This document shows, piece by piece, positions 46,122-57,916 of a stretch of DNA of 64,000 bases (position 1 is the stretch's first letter; each line of letters starts with the position of its first letter). The stretch comes from Symbiodinium natans (taxonomy: Eukaryota > Sar > Dinophyceae > Suessiales > Symbiodiniaceae). Where the stretch lies: contig CAJNDS010000006.1 of NCBI GenBank assembly GCA_905221605.1, positions 79,501-143,500 on the forward strand, written 5' to 3'. The translations under genes and the position numbers were made by a program. Below the pieces are notes generated by a model. The model did not search any database. It was not told where the DNA came from and saw only the letters and a list, made by a program, of their open reading frames with translations.

Positions 46122-48536
46122 TCAAACACACAGGCACAGGCACTCAGAGGCGGCACCTGGCAGCACTGTCAAAGCGGCAGGCCGGCAGCTGAGGCTCTGG
46201 CAGGAACCAGCGCAGTCTTGCAGTCCTTGTGTAAGGGGCTCGCGCGTCGTGAGGGCCACAGCTGAGATATCATCAGAAGGTCGCTCGTGGAAGATGTAGC
46301 TGCCAAAAGGAAGTGCTCGATCGGAGCCATCCACCTGAAGCACTACCCCAGCTGCGTGGCCCGCCATTAGGCAGCAATCATAGTCATGCCATTCTGCCAG
46401 GGAGCCCGTTTGACGGTTGCTCGTGCTTGGCGTTTCCGATGGATCAGAGTAGAGAGCCAGCAGCTTGTGACTTGTCTCTTCGCTGTCCAGACGCACCAGG
46501 CCAACACTTCCCACACGATGCTCAAAGAACGGTGTCGGCTGCCAGTACGTGGGATAATCCACTTCATAAGGAAACTCCACGCCAGACGAATTGGCTGGAT
46601 TGGGCCCCCAGCATATCCTGAATCCAAATGGTGGCGCCTGCGAAGTTGCAAATCCGAGGATGTAGAGTCCCCGTGTGCTGCTGACGCCGTCTATCGGCTC
46701 CACCCCAGCCGGATTAGTTAGCTCGCTGAGATCAACTGCCTCTGCTGAAGCATCTCCACAACGACTTGGGTTCGTAATCAGCAGAATGGCACTGGAAGGC
46801 ACAATACCCGAGCCAATAATGGTGACTGTGCAACTCCTGCCCAGAACACAGTCCACAATCGCCGTCAATCGAATCCAGAAAAAATCTGGATCGATCTCCA
46901 CTCTATACAATGCTGAATCTGAGACGCTGTAACTGGTGGTGGAGGCTTCACCGCGTGGGTCGTGCCCCCAGCATATGCGATGCGACGCCCCCGACTTCCC
47001 TTCAGCAGTGCCAAAGGAGTAGAAATTGTAGCTGTGCAAGAAATCTTGGCTCACTGCAACGGGATTCGAAATTGACCAGGCACTGTCCAATGCTGGAAGG
47101 CCTGCGTCCCCGCATCTTCCAGCGGCTGTCTCAATCAGCAGCACCATGTTTGAAGAGCTGAGCCCGATTCCACTGATGTTGATGGTACATGGAAAGTGCA
47201 AGTAACACTCAAAGTCCATAGCAAGAGGGCCCAGCATCATGAAGAATCCAGCCTCGACAGGGTACTGCTGTTCCTCCATTGTCTCATTGGCCGGGTCATG
47301 ACCCCAACAAAGCTTGTAAACGCCCGGGCCAGGCTCTTGCAATGTCACAGCTGTTGCACCCCGGGTCGGCCTGCCCAAGTCCCAAGTGTGAACCGGGCGA
47401 TAGGTTGCCTTGTGGCCATCACTCCGTGTGCAGCCGTCTTTGGGGTTCACCAGGCCCTCAAAGGCCGCAAGCTGTGGGTACTCAAGCCTGGTTGCACAAG
47501 GGTGCGGCATGCGAACAACTTTTAGGCCATTGTAGCTCCGCAGCGAGGTCCCATTGAGCAGCACTGAACATGCTTCCCCCAAAGTGCAGAGCACTTCTCC
47601 GACAAGATCACATGCATACAGATTGTAGCCACATACAGGGGCAGATGCGTTCGTAATTTGCACGACGGATGGAAACTGCAAGCTGCTGAACATGAGGCCC
47701 GCGGCATACTGCAGCATCTCTTCATAGACCGGCGCATGCGAAGTGAAGCCTGTGGTGCGGGGTTGCCACGAATGCCCGAGGGCAAGGTAAAGAGCGACCA
47801 GCCTGGCTGGCTCTGGGCCCATTCCGAGTATTACGCCGGCCAGGGATGTGAAATCGCCGTCAGCATCACATGCAAGGCTGCTTTGGCCCGGGAGGTCCAC
47901 GAGATCAGAGAGGCAATAGCAGGCCTTGTAGAAACCGTGTGTTTCGATGGTCAGAATTTCAGGAGCGCACCCGCATGTCTTCCCTCCTTTGATGATCTTG
48001 ACTTGTAGCCCGGGAGCAATGGTGCAGTTGGTTCCCATGGGACAGACAAAATAGTTCAAAGGACCTGCAAGTGAGATGACCAAGGTCGGGCTCACAGCAA
48101 TCTCCAGGATGCGAGCAATCTGCGCTTTAAGAGAATGCGCATCTGGTGACTTCTGCAAGTCTCCGGATGAGAATGAGAAGCTGGCATCTGCAGTTGCTTC
48201 AGCATACCGCTGCACCCAGGGATTGGCCTCCAGCTCGGTAGCGTTTGCACATGTAAGCCAGAGCTTGCCAGAGCCCGGTAGATCAGGTAACAACCACCCT
48301 CCAATTCCAAAAGCAGTCGCCGCACAATCGATGGCTGTCCCGGTGTCTGACCCTTCGACGAAGCTCACATTGATTCGGAGCGTCACGCTACATCTGTCCC
48401 CACTCGCATCACCTCCAAGTCGACCAAGGGTGCGTAGCATGCTTTCACCCCCCTCCGTGACCACAGCACTGACATAGCCGTCTTCTGGGTCCGATCGCAG
48501 CTGGCCAACCTCAGTTCGCCGCATTTCTACCAGCAC
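46122..48536 (-). CDS. Large Cys-rich repeat protein, probably extracellular (at least 804 aa, 5' end open)
   Basis: A single long reading frame, the longest in the window. Three related modules each begin with a Cys-x7-9-Cys step followed by a G(S/T)GL/GI turn, and end with CWGHDP or CWGPNP (residues ~409, ~520, ~642). Examples are [20 protein letters not shown] with [14 protein letters not shown], and [20 protein letters not shown] with [14 protein letters not shown]-terminal to these is a region with paired cysteines ([29 protein letters not shown]). Frequent NxS/T sites suggest a secreted or surface protein. The frame is open to 48659 with no ATG until 48524, and the residues upstream (PWCECVESN) look coding, so an exon boundary likely lies there. 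The stop is at 46122. I do not recognise a named family. The repeat type is familiar from alveolate predicted surface proteins, which is only an impression. Confidence 0.7.
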   Translation of the reverse strand: MLVEMRRTEVGQLRSDPEDGYVSAVVTEGGESMLRTLGRLGGDASGDRCSVTLRINVSFVEGSDTGTAIDCAATAFGIGGWLLPDLPGSGKLWLTCANATELEANPWVQRYAEATADASFSFSSGDLQKSPDAHSLKAQIARILEIAVSPTLVISLAGPLNYFVCPMGTNCTIAPGLQVKIIKGGKTCGCAPEILTIETHGFYKACYCLSDLVDLPGQSSLACDADGDFTSLAGVILGMGPEPARLVALYLALGHSWQPRTTGFTSHAPVYEEMLQYAAGLMFSSLQFPSVVQITNASAPVCGYNLYACDLVGEVLCTLGEACSVLLNGTSLRSYNGLKVVRMPHPCATRLEYPQLAAFEGLVNPKDGCTRSDGHKATYRPVHTWDLGRPTRGATAVTLQEPGPGVYKLCWGHDPANETMEEQQYPVEAGFFMMLGPLAMDFECYLHFPCTINISGIGLSSSNMVLLIETAAGRCGDAGLPALDSAWSISNPVAVSQDFLHSYNFYSFGTAEGKSGASHRICWGHDPRGEASTTSYSVSDSALYRVEIDPDFFWIRLTAIVDCVLGRSCTVTIIGSGIVPSSAILLITNPSRCGDASAEAVDLSELTNPAGVEPIDGVSSTRGLYILGFATSQAPPFGFRICWGPNPANSSGVEFPYEVDYPTYWQPTPFFEHRVGSVGLVRLDSEETSHKLLALYSDPSETPSTSNRQTGSLAEWHDYDCCLMAGHAAGVVLQVDGSDRALPFGSYIFHERPSDDISAVALTTREPLTQGLQDCAGSCQSLSCRPAALTVLPGAASECLCLCV

Positions 48537-48692
48537 ATTGCTCTCGACACATTCACACCACGGCTTTAGGCTGCATCTGTTCCATGCTTTGTCTGGATGC
48601 TCCGCATTCCTATCTTTCGTTATTTTCTTTACGTTTGCTTTCTTGCTGTCAGCATTCGACTAGCCACAAGGCATATCAAGGCAATCAAAAGG

Positions 48693-48698
48693 ATATAC

Positions 48699-48783
<85 letters not shown>

Positions 48784-48850
48784 TGTATACATAATACATA
48801 TATATGTATATATGTGTATATGCATATACATATATATATACATATGTATG
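48693..48850. repeat. AT/AC microsatellite (ATATAC)n
   Basis: About 160 bp of TATA and TACATA units upstream of the large Cys-rich gene. Open frames of alternating Tyr and Ile/Thr are artefacts. Confidence 0.95.
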
Positions 48851-49111
48851 GTAGCCCCCACCACCCCCCCCTCCCCCCATTCATCCACGATTGTTCCTTC
48901 TTTTTTCGTCCTGCTCAGCCGCTCATGTCCAGGGGGGGCAGGGTCTAGGGTTGAGCTCTGGATTGAAGGCCGATTGAAATCAACTTTGACATTGTTCGGT
49001 CCTCAACCTGGAGTTTCCAGACAAACCTTCCTGTGGGATCTTCAACCTTCAATCTTCGATTTCCAAGGAGTTTCGAAATTTCAGTTTTGACAAACTTCTA
49101 GCACATTACAA

Positions 49112-49672
49112 TCAGTCCTTATAATAAAATACAAGCATTATATTGCATGGCTTTCTTATGAGCTTCTGTTTAGTAATGCCTGGCTTGTTTGGAGTATGTG
49201 GAACTTAATTGTGTACCTATCTGTCGATTCAAGAGTCTCCAGAAGTGGTATATCCTAGAGTCAATAATGTTCTATCTTAGTCCTTGTACTTCCATATCTT
49301 CTACAATCTCAGCATTTGGAGGTGGTACAGGATGTCCTTTTTTCCACTACCATCCACTTCTTTTATGACTTTACAACTTTCAAGCACAGGAAACCCTATA
49401 TTTGGATTTTCATCTCTGGTATATCTTCATGTTTTGCATCTTAACTTTTGGACAACATTTCTAGATCTGAGATCTTATTATCTGACATCAAAGTCTATCC
49501 CAGTGTTTCCTTGGGCTTTCTTGAGTACAGCTTTCATGCATCCATTCACATTACCAATCTTATCTGGTATGGTTCTTTTAATATTGGGTGAGCTTCATTC
49601 TAAACACACTTTGCTTCGATCCTATGGGTGTTTTATCTATGCAAATGTTATTCTTGTTCGGGGTCATTTGTT
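49112..49672 (+). pseudogene. cox1: Nuclear copy of mitochondrial cox1 (NUMT), frameshifted
   Basis: Cytochrome c oxidase subunit 1 is mitochondrial in dinoflagellates. This copy sits in GC-rich nuclear DNA within an AT-rich patch (~49,085-49,890). Successive frames give ILHGFLMSFCLVMPGLFG (~49137-49190), EVVYPRVNNV (~49242), STISAFGGGTG (~49302), then STSFMTLQLSSTGNPIFGF, IPVFPWAFLSTAFMHPFTL and PILSGMVLLILGELHS (49350-49590). A weak FDPMGVLSMQMLFLFG follows, in place of the DPxxYQHLFWFFG stretch. The order is that of cox1 helices from the first heme-ligand region onward. At least three frame changes and stops break it. The HPEVY copper-ligand segment is not seen. From ~49,690 to 49,880 the DNA stays AT-rich; it may be other mitochondrial sequence and is unassigned. 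Confidence 0.8.
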
Positions 49673-49889
49673 ATTGACCACGTTTCTTACGAGAAATAGC
49701 ACCCCAAATAACCAAAAAATCTGATGAAAAAACCGTTGAAGTACATTATGAATTACCTGTTGAGCCATGATTTTGTTCAGATAGCTGACCCCTAATAATG
49801 TAATAATGAATATACTTGTCCACCATGACCTAGAATAGCGGCATTCGGAAACTGATTTGTGCACAACAACACCAGATTAATTAAGGGGG

Positions 49890-52490
49890 CTATCCACAAG
49901 GCGTATTTTCAGAGGTTTTGAGGCCGAAAGCGGTGGATCAGGCAAGCAAAAATGCAGACCTTCTTGTTGGTGATGGGATGGTCGTGTGGATGGGAAAGAG
50001 GTGGCGGGTGATGGTCCTACCATTGGTCGAGGCACATGGCCACTGACGTTTTCGATGAGCATTGTCCATTCCACCGCAAGCCTGGAGACCTGCACAAGCA
50101 CGCTGGGACAAGTACTGCGACCCACGAAAACAAAAGGTCCAGGCACCCTGAACCACAAAAGCGGAGCCGTAATGACCTCTGGCAGGATGTAGAGCCTTGG
50201 TGCCATCATGTGCTGGCGCACGCTGTATCCACTGTATCACGCTGTCCTTCATTCAAAATTGCAGTTCTCTGCAAATTACCCCAGGTGCGTGCCTTGTCTG
50301 GCGGTGAAGGACCTCAAACGCGACCACATTCGCAGAGATGTGCATTCACCATCTGCGTCTCTGATGGGCCCTAGTTTTTTGCCATCTTTGCGTCAAACTT
50401 GGACAGCAATTTTCATAAAGAAGCTCTCCTGCTCTGCGCCGTAAACAGCACCGAGAGAAGCCTGGGGGCATTTGTCTGTTGCGTACTTGCAGACCGAGGA
50501 ACCACCCATTCATTCCCCATGCAGTTGAAGGTGACGTTTGGCGCAACGTCCCAATACTGCCTGAGTATTGTTTGGAGATTCTATGAGATTCTTCTGCTCA
50601 GCTTTGGATGGCTCTGCATTAAGGTTGGGATTCCGAAGAGGTCTAAGTGGGCATGCGCATGTTGTACCTGGACCGTGCTCGCCATCATGATGCTTGTGCC
50701 ACGCATGAACGTATTTAGCTCGCAGATCCGCAGTGATGCATTTTGCAGGTGAGCTCAGGTCTTCTAGCACACCACAGGGTCAACAGCATAACCAAAATGC
50801 ACAGATGCTGAATCGACATGAGTGACTATCAACCTGCTCGAAAGGCCAAGGACCCATTCCAACTGCATGGAAAATGGCTGACCAAAAAACTCTTTAGCTG
50901 TGTCCATCATATGCCAACACGTTGGGGGTGGGGGGGGGGAGGGTGGTCTCGAAATGTGAACACACTCCTCTTTGCACGCGACATCGTCGTCGCACTCTCC
51001 TCGTGGCATGCTCTTCTCACCCATCATCAACACCTTTTGCAGCGCTCTCGCCGCTTCATGGTGTCGGGGTCTGGGCTGTCGGAGCCTGAGGCCTCTTCTG
51101 GTCCGTGCGTCAGTGCCTGTTCGATCTTTGGCAGCCCCTTACAGGTGAGGTCGCATCGAGCTCTCGTTTTGAACTTTGCTTGCTGTCGCCTGCCAGCAAA
51201 TCACAGTGTACAAAATGTGCACAACATCGTCCTTGCGCACCAACATGCGCATGCCAGCGTCTCTCTGTTTCTTGATTTCTGCGTTTCTGGATGCCGCTGC
51301 TATCATAGCAGCTGGACGCCTTTTTGGGAAACTGCTGTAAAACGCCTTGATTTCTGCCTTTTCGCGTCTCGGCCTGGAAGCTATCATTTGCTGTCTCATC
51401 ATAGGCGTGTCAATGAGCGTTTCTTCATGTTTCTTCTCCGACGAGCTCACAGATTCGCATAGCAAGCACTTCCGCAGTGTACCCTGGCCGTGACGAAAAT
51501 GACTCTCGTGGCTTCTCTGTCAGGTCAGGTTACGGCACGCGACGGGCCATCAGCGTCCCTATTAAAGACTCTCATACTTTGGCAAAGCAGGCCGCATTTG
51601 AGTCAAGGCGTCTCATCGCCCATTCTCGGTCTTCAGCACGCTAAGCACTGCTAGGCAATCCCTAACCCCTTCCGTGCCATCAGATGGATCTGGCATTCAC
51701 GCGGACGTCTCTTCCAACAAATTGCAGGCACACGTCATCATCGGATCATCTATTTGAATCAAGGGACCCATTCCAAGCCAGGCAGGACGAGGTCAACAAG
51801 TGCGGATCTGATGTACCACCAACCTAGGCGAGCGCAGTCCATCATTCGATTGAGAACTATAGGGTAACGATTCAGCTCAGTGATTTCGCATCATGGGGTT
51901 CCGTCAACTGGCTAGCCGTACTCGGATCAGCGCCCCGTCCGATTCAGTGGGCCTTCCTGGATCAGCAACCGTACGATTCGGATATCGGTTTTTGGGGATC
52001 GCGACAGCGGCGTGCAACGCGGTTTACCAGCCCTTTTCCTGGAAGCCTTAAACCCCACAAGCCAAGGCCGGCGGGGTTTAGGGCAGGTCTTCCAGTCATT
52101 GAAGAATAGTGGGATTCAAAAGAGAACCCAATGTGATAAGTTGCGGGCCGAAATCTGGGTGGGGCAAATCCCTGAGAACCCAAAAGTTCGTGAGTTCTCT
52201 TGTCAATGCCAGTTCCCAGTTTCTTCAATGACTGGGAAGCTTAAACCCTCAAGCCAAAACGGAGGCAGCAACCTGTGACTGACTCAGAAAACAGCTCGGA
52301 GCTGCGACCCTAAACCGTAAACCCTAAGCCATGTGAAGCCTGAACCCAGTGTGTCGGGTTAGCTGCAAACATTGCAAACCTTGACCCTCTTGGTGCTGTT
52401 CGGGATCCGAGTGCCAATCGGCTGAGCTGACTCAAAAGCAGGCTTGATGTGAGTCGCTGATCCGATTGGGCGAGCTGATTCTGACCCATT
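49890..52490. other. No supportable gene
   Basis: Open frames are common (for example 50818-51462 plus and 51465-51139 minus) but overlap in opposite directions, and no motif stands out. At 52,300-52,330 a few telomere-like heptamers occur (CCCTAAACCGTAAACCCTAAG). Confidence 0.4.
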
Positions 52491-52492
52491 AC

Positions 52493-53621
52493 CTGCACCT
52501 TCCGATTGACAAGAGTGTAGGAACCCTGAGAACTTTTCCAGAATGAGGTCTCGACACAACGGATGCCACCGTAGCCACCCTCTTGGATGCTAGGACTGAC
52601 CCACCTTGCTCGCTCAACAACGGCCCATCTCAAAACCAGGACACGATCAACTGACGGCTGGGCACCAACTTGCACTAGTGTCATCAAAATAAATGATGCC
52701 ACCTGGCACTGGCAGAACTGAAACCCAGAACAGTGTGACAAGCACGCAATTCGCAGAAGTTCATCGGCGTGTCGGCGCTTACCGTGTGGGTAAGCCTGAT
52801 GAGTCTCTGTACACAGAGCGGCCATAGCGTGTCTCGCCATTCCTGCATTCGGTGGACACACGTATTGGCCAGGTAAGGTGGCGCGCGTTAGAAAAATCTG
52901 CAAAGATGCAACAGGGACCAAGGAGGTCACTTAACCCCGCATTTGGCCACAGCCGGGCCTTTGCGCATAGGTGCCATCACCCATAGCCTGGTAGTCCGGT
53001 GCCCCATTCAGGATGCACCGCCGCACCCTGTCCACAAAAGGACAGGAGTGACAGGAGTGACTCGGAGTGACACCTGCATCCTCTGCGCGCCTGTCATTGG
53101 TGCCCTCTAAAACCCATCGCGAAGGGGCATTGGCCGAGTTGTTGTATGGCATGGAGAAGGAGAACCTGAGACCCGAATTTGAGCACATGTGCGTGGCTTG
53201 CAAGTCCTGGATGACATGTTGACTTGATGCGTCCCTGGGCCTGAAAATTCCCTGAGCCACTTCAAGGCGCGGGCTCGTCAATGTACACCGGTGCTGGAAA
53301 GTCAACGAGGATTGCTCCATTGCGAAGCTGCGGATCCTCAGCTCAAAAACCCTGCATTGCGTTGCACTGCATTTGATTCTGTTGTCAACCTCGGCTGCGG
53401 CAAGCACGTTGCCAAGCCCGAGGCGGACAAGTCGTGGAGAAAATACGTTGTGGCCGATGACAGGTCAATCTTCGTTCAGGTTGCACATAACCCGGCAGCC
53501 AGTAAACCCGAATCATTTTGAATGAACGTCTGCCTCGACCTCCTGATAGCGAAATCGGATCTCATTGACAGCACACCATGTGCTGTTGCAGGAGGGCGTA
53601 AAGCGCATGTGTCCTCGACGC
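52493..53621 (-). CDS. Exons resembling F5/8 type C (discoidin-like) modules
   Basis: Three pieces on the minus strand follow the usual order of these carbohydrate- or lipid-binding modules. ~53600-53530 gives MRFTPSCNSTWCAVNEIRFR, like the family's RxTPxxxxxxxxVQxxEF strand. ~53195-53105 gives FSFSMPYNNSANAP and RWVLEGTND, the NDxxxRDPxxWxLEGSxDG segment with the R-W-x-L-E-G core. ~53025-52950 gives RRCILNGAPDYQAMGDGTYA. A further exon ends at 52493 with YGGIRCVETSFWKSSQGSYT before a GTAATGG donor; its relation is unclear. No signal peptide or ends were located. The order fits at least two tandem modules. Exact exon edges are not set, and this could be another beta-sandwich repeat family. 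Confidence 0.45.
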
Positions 53622-53639
53622 ATGGTCTATCACGGTCTC

Positions 53640-55140
53640 ATCGCTGAGTCCGTTCAACAAGGAACTGATCTCGGTTCCAAACGATACGGCATGTCGTTGG
53701 GGGCATCCAATTCCAGAGCCTTGCGTGGCGCTTAGAGCCTTTACTTACACACCTGCCGGGAGCAAAAAACGACACAGCTTGGGCGCTGCACGTAAAGGCT
53801 CGAGTCTTCACCGCCGATTGGTTGCGTGGCGAAAAGAACCCGCCTCCCAGGAAAGATCTCAATAAGTATCAACCTCTGTCATGTTTTATCTCAGTTTTTG
53901 CAGCTTCTCGGGCTCTGCCCTCGATCTCTATGCTGCGTCGGGCCCCAGCGGTTGGAGGGGGCTCCAGTCGTCTGAGTTCAGGCCCAAGGATTCTTTACTC
54001 CCTTTGGACTTTCGGGTTTGGCTAACATCCATGCCCCCAAATCGGCAACTTACAGCTCTTTCTAAGCTGTTGCATCTTGCCTGCCGATCTGCATTCTTTG
54101 TAGGACCCGGGAAAGGACCCGTCAGATGAGCCTCAGGCTGCTACTTTACTGCGTGCGTTGCTGCTGCCAAACGTGTCGTTTCCTCAGCCGTCTATGGGCT
54201 TGGGCTGCGTAGACCGCTCTCTGACTGCTCTCTCTGCCTGCTCTCTACTGTTGCATTGCGAAGATTAACCACCTTGGCCCCACTGAACGTATGCTCTCCG
54301 AGTGGAAGGGTACGACTACCATTGCATTGAACACTCGTCGGGCTCAATCGCCCCTGCAAGCGCCTGTGCAAAACTCGTATGAGACCGTGCTCTTCTGGCA
54401 TCCCCCTCATCTCTCTCTTCTCATTGCCCCATTCCATTCTCCTTCTACACCCGGCCTGTCTTGATCAAAGGTAAGCACCGGCGCTGCGCCAGGCTCAACT
54501 GTGGCATCGTCCACAGTGTGGCCGGGGTAGCTCGCGGAGTCCACAAGCTGCCAGGCTCAAGACTGTTCATGTTCAGCCATGTTCAGCCACTAGATGCCAC
54601 AATGTCATGAGATGTTAAAAGGCACATCATCTGGCAGGGCAACGCTGACAATGCTGGGCGTGTGACAAACCCAACGAAAGCCAGCGGAAGTGACTCTAGG
54701 AAGCTTCAGGATGTGCTACGGCACACCTTAAGCTGAATCCTTGCTGTTGCTAGCGTGAAAAATATCTGTGGAAATGAGTGGGTGATTGTCAAACCTGTAG
54801 GTTTGAGGCAAAGCTGGTTGGATGCTGGCAACCTTCAAAATCTTGGTGCTGTTGAAGCCGTTGGCGCTGCAGCTGCCAACTGTTCTTAGCGTCCCGCTGT
54901 TGTTTGTTCGGAATTTGTGCTTGCTGGCGCTGTTCGGCGCTGTGGTCAGTCGCCATCCCTACAAGCCCTACAGTACTCTCCAACGGCCCTGAACCCTAAG
55001 AAGCCCTGCCTCTAAACGCCCTAAACCCTGACTTGAGAACAGGGCGGACGGAAGCCGGGGCCCTGTAGATGGCAAGTGGCCATTTTTTTTTGGCAGTGGC
55101 TGCTCAGAAATGCGAGTATGTATGTCAGCGTAAGCTGCAA
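53640..55140. other. No supportable gene
   Basis: There are only short frames without motifs. At 54,990-55,032 a few telomere-like heptamers occur (CCCTAAGAAGCCC, CCCTAAACCC). Confidence 0.5.
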
Positions 55141-55144
55141 ATCC

Positions 55145-55206
55145 TGGGAGGGGGGGAAGAGGAGGGGGGGGGAGGGGGGGGCGGGGGGGGGGGGGGGGGG
55201 GGGGGC
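55145..55206. repeat. Poly-G tract
   Basis: About 60 bp almost entirely of G with a few A and C. It could form G-quadruplex structures. Errors in assembly length are likely here. Confidence 0.95.
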
Positions 55207-55249
55207 GTGACCTTAAATCCTTGATATCAGGGATTCAGCCCCCGGAGGC

Positions 55250-57660
55250 CTATTTGCCCCCAAGAAGGTTGCAAAAAAAACAAACCGCAAGCTTCAATTG
55301 CCACGCTATGCTAAATTGAGGCTGCTGCCAGCTGCACCGGGTTCCTGGCAATGCACCAAACTGCCCTACAAGCCATCCAAACTGAGGCACTACAGTGCTC
55401 TTGGCATGCATATGATGCACCTGCTTCCTGCAGATGCTGAATACCTCGGATAGGCCGGGGTGAAACAACAAGCCAGTCGCGCCCGATGGGTAACAATGCC
55501 CAGCTATCATGATGCCGTTCAAGCGACACGCTGCCGGAGTAGGAGGTTCCAAGCACACTTGGCTGCCCCTCCATGTAGTCCTGCAGCGAGTTTACATCCT
55601 CAAACCGCAGACGTGCGGGAGGGGGGGGGGGCCATGACGAGGCCGACAATGGGCTCGTCGAGGTCGCGATGCAGCGGGAAGGCAGCACCTGGAAGAGGCC
55701 ACTCAAGCCGCTCTCAAATTCATTGTCACGTTTTGATACGTTTTGCTTGCTTGAACTCTTCACTTTGTCTCCGGGCGTCCAGTGATGGCAGAGCTCGCAT
55801 GGAGGCGCCAACGCCAGCTACCATCCTGCGGCTCACGGCAGTTCCCAGCAGTTTTCAGTCACACGGCAAGGACAATCCCGTGCGCCCCTCCCTTTGATCA
55901 TCGCTTTAGAATATGTGCTGCGGGCCAACTTCACATGTGTGAACAAGCGCGCGTATGGCTTTTGGTGTGCTTAGACCCGGGTCTCTGAGTCGGCAACGAG
56001 GATTTTCGGGTTTGGATTCTGAAATGGTAGGATTCCTGGCTTTGTGTTTTCTGCTCACACCTCCTCGAGGCTTACCTCCGCGAGGTAGTACGGCATGTGG
56101 GATTTCGGTTTGGTGCCCTTCGAACTCAAAAGGCATCTAAACATGCCAAGGCAAGGTACGAGGGCTGAGCTGGGAACCAAGCTAGGAACGGAGTCTAGGC
56201 TGAAATTTTGGTCAAGACCTAAAGGAAGAGTCGCGCCAAGCCAACTAGAGTTCCAATCATTTCTTGTTGGGATGATTAGGGCCGTGTGTAAGCATGCTTA
56301 TTCGGTTCGCTGGCAGAACTGTCTCAGTGCAGAAAACCACCCTTCAGGGATGGGATGGGATGGGGCTGGAATGGGGCTGGGCCTTGAGATGGCTTTCAAG
56401 CAAACCAAGCGCGGGCTTGCGAAGCATTCTGTTTTAGAGGTTTGCTCCTCGAAGAGGCCGGCATGCTCGGGAGGTCCACCAAGCAGAGTTTGGACCTGAC
56501 ACTCCGCCACCGCTTGGAAAAAGATGCCATCTTGCACACACCACACCTTTCTTTTCGAGCCAAGGCACGAGTACCACCTGATACCAGAGACCACGATCTC
56601 GGTCAAGTGTTCCTATGCCAGCGAGATGCATTGCAGAACATGGAGCTACAGCATCCTGCAGTCCTTGACCAACCGCATTCACAGCATCGAAAGCTTCGTA
56701 GAAGCTAAAGGCTTCCTGGAGGCAGTACATTAGCATTAGGTGACCACATTTGTGGAGGCGCATATGCTGCAACAGAAGGCGACGGAGGTTCCCTTCCCCT
56801 AACTCACAAACCATGGAGAACTATCCTTAACATCAAAAAGCAATCTTCGCAAAACAGACCGACAAAGCGCAAGCCCTAAACGAGTTCATGGTTGGGATGA
56901 TCTCAAAAATTTACATGCTTATTCCTTATTTTATTCCTTATTGGGTTTAAGTACCCTTAAAAAAGTAAAATGTTACTCAACTATGACCAAGTATTGACCC
57001 TGCCACCCCTTTGGTAGCGACGAGCTTGTGCTACATAACTTACAGTTTGGGCCCTTTCTTAAGTCACTTTGCTCTGCTTCGTGCTTCCATTCCCTGTTTG
57101 TTGCCGCAACCGTCGCCATTGGCCCTATCGCAGCCAGCACACTGCCCGAAGCTGAGCGCTCGGCCAAATTGCCGCCGCAGAAACCCGGTCTTGGCGGAAG
57201 ATCGCGGAAGGGATGTCCAGGCCAAGCAGAGGCACAAGCTGAGTGCACTTGGCCAAGGACAAGATGCTGAAGTACGCTACGAGGCCCCCAAAGTCATCAC
57301 TGCCCCAGGCATCGCAGGGCCTGGAGCCGTGGGAGTCACCAGCACAGGGGCCCGCAGGGGCCACAAGGCCCGAAACAGCACAGATATGCACACCCCTGAG
57401 CGTTTTAAGGAGGACACGCGTCGCAAAGCGTCTCCTCGAGCTGCTGCCACGCGCTCAAGGCGAACTCCGATGGCTGGCAAGCAGGATTCTACAGGCATAC
57501 TGGTATCAGTACTGAGATGTACGGAGAAGTGAGGCACCTCAACACAGTAGCAGTTGCCCGCGCCAACCAGGAAGGCTTCCCAGTCGACGCAAGCATCAGC
57601 ACCTTAAAGCTTGTAGTGTGTCCGTCACAGACATGGATTGCTGCGATGGAAGAGTGTGTA
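55250..57660. other. No named gene
   Basis: The minus-strand frame 55811-55311 has a possible coding patch (RFEDVNSLQDYMEGQPSVLG, SWALLPIGRDWLVVSPRPI), and the plus frame 57011-57532 is basic and disordered-looking. Neither matches a family. 56,880-56,990 is a short AT-rich patch with TTTATTCCTTA repeats. Confidence 0.3.
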
Positions 57661-57671
57661 AAAGTATCTGG

Positions 57672-57916
57672 GCTTCTGAGCACGCAGAAGGCGACGATTC
57701 CGTCAGCGTGGAAACCGTGTAGTTGGAACCCAGCGCCTCTGGTGTTATTGCAACGTGATGCAATTGTCCATCCTCACGACACCCTGGCAACACAGCTCGG
57801 GTGCTGGCACCAGCAGGGATGTCAGCAGAAAAGCAACCACCGAAAGTGAAGCCCTCAATTGTGACCTCTGCCGGCAAACAGCTCAAATTCTCCGTTCTCT
57901 CCAGTCTCCCCGGCAC
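57672..57916 (-). CDS. Candidate exon of an extracellular-type protein
   Basis: The frame gives LPAEVTIEGFTFGGCFSADI, then PAGASTRAVLPGCREDGQ, HHVAITPEALGSNYTVSTLT and ESSPSACSEAQ. Regular strand-like alternation, paired cysteines and an NYT glycosylation site suggest a secreted beta-rich protein. It resembles the modules of the 46-48 kb gene only loosely. Exon ends are not defined. Confidence 0.4.

Noticed and set aside
48584..49090. 168-codon frame rich in Tyr-Ile
   Set aside because: It crosses the ATATAC microsatellite and has no conserved part outside it.
49284..49724. Intact 146-codon plus-strand ORF as a functional membrane protein
   Set aside because: Its sequence is mitochondrial cox1 in a shifted frame, with neighbouring cox1 segments in other frames. 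It is a NUMT and not a gene.
55145..55206. Poly-G tract as a regulatory G-quadruplex
   Set aside because: There is no gene nearby to regulate and the tract length is unreliable. It is recorded only as a repeat.
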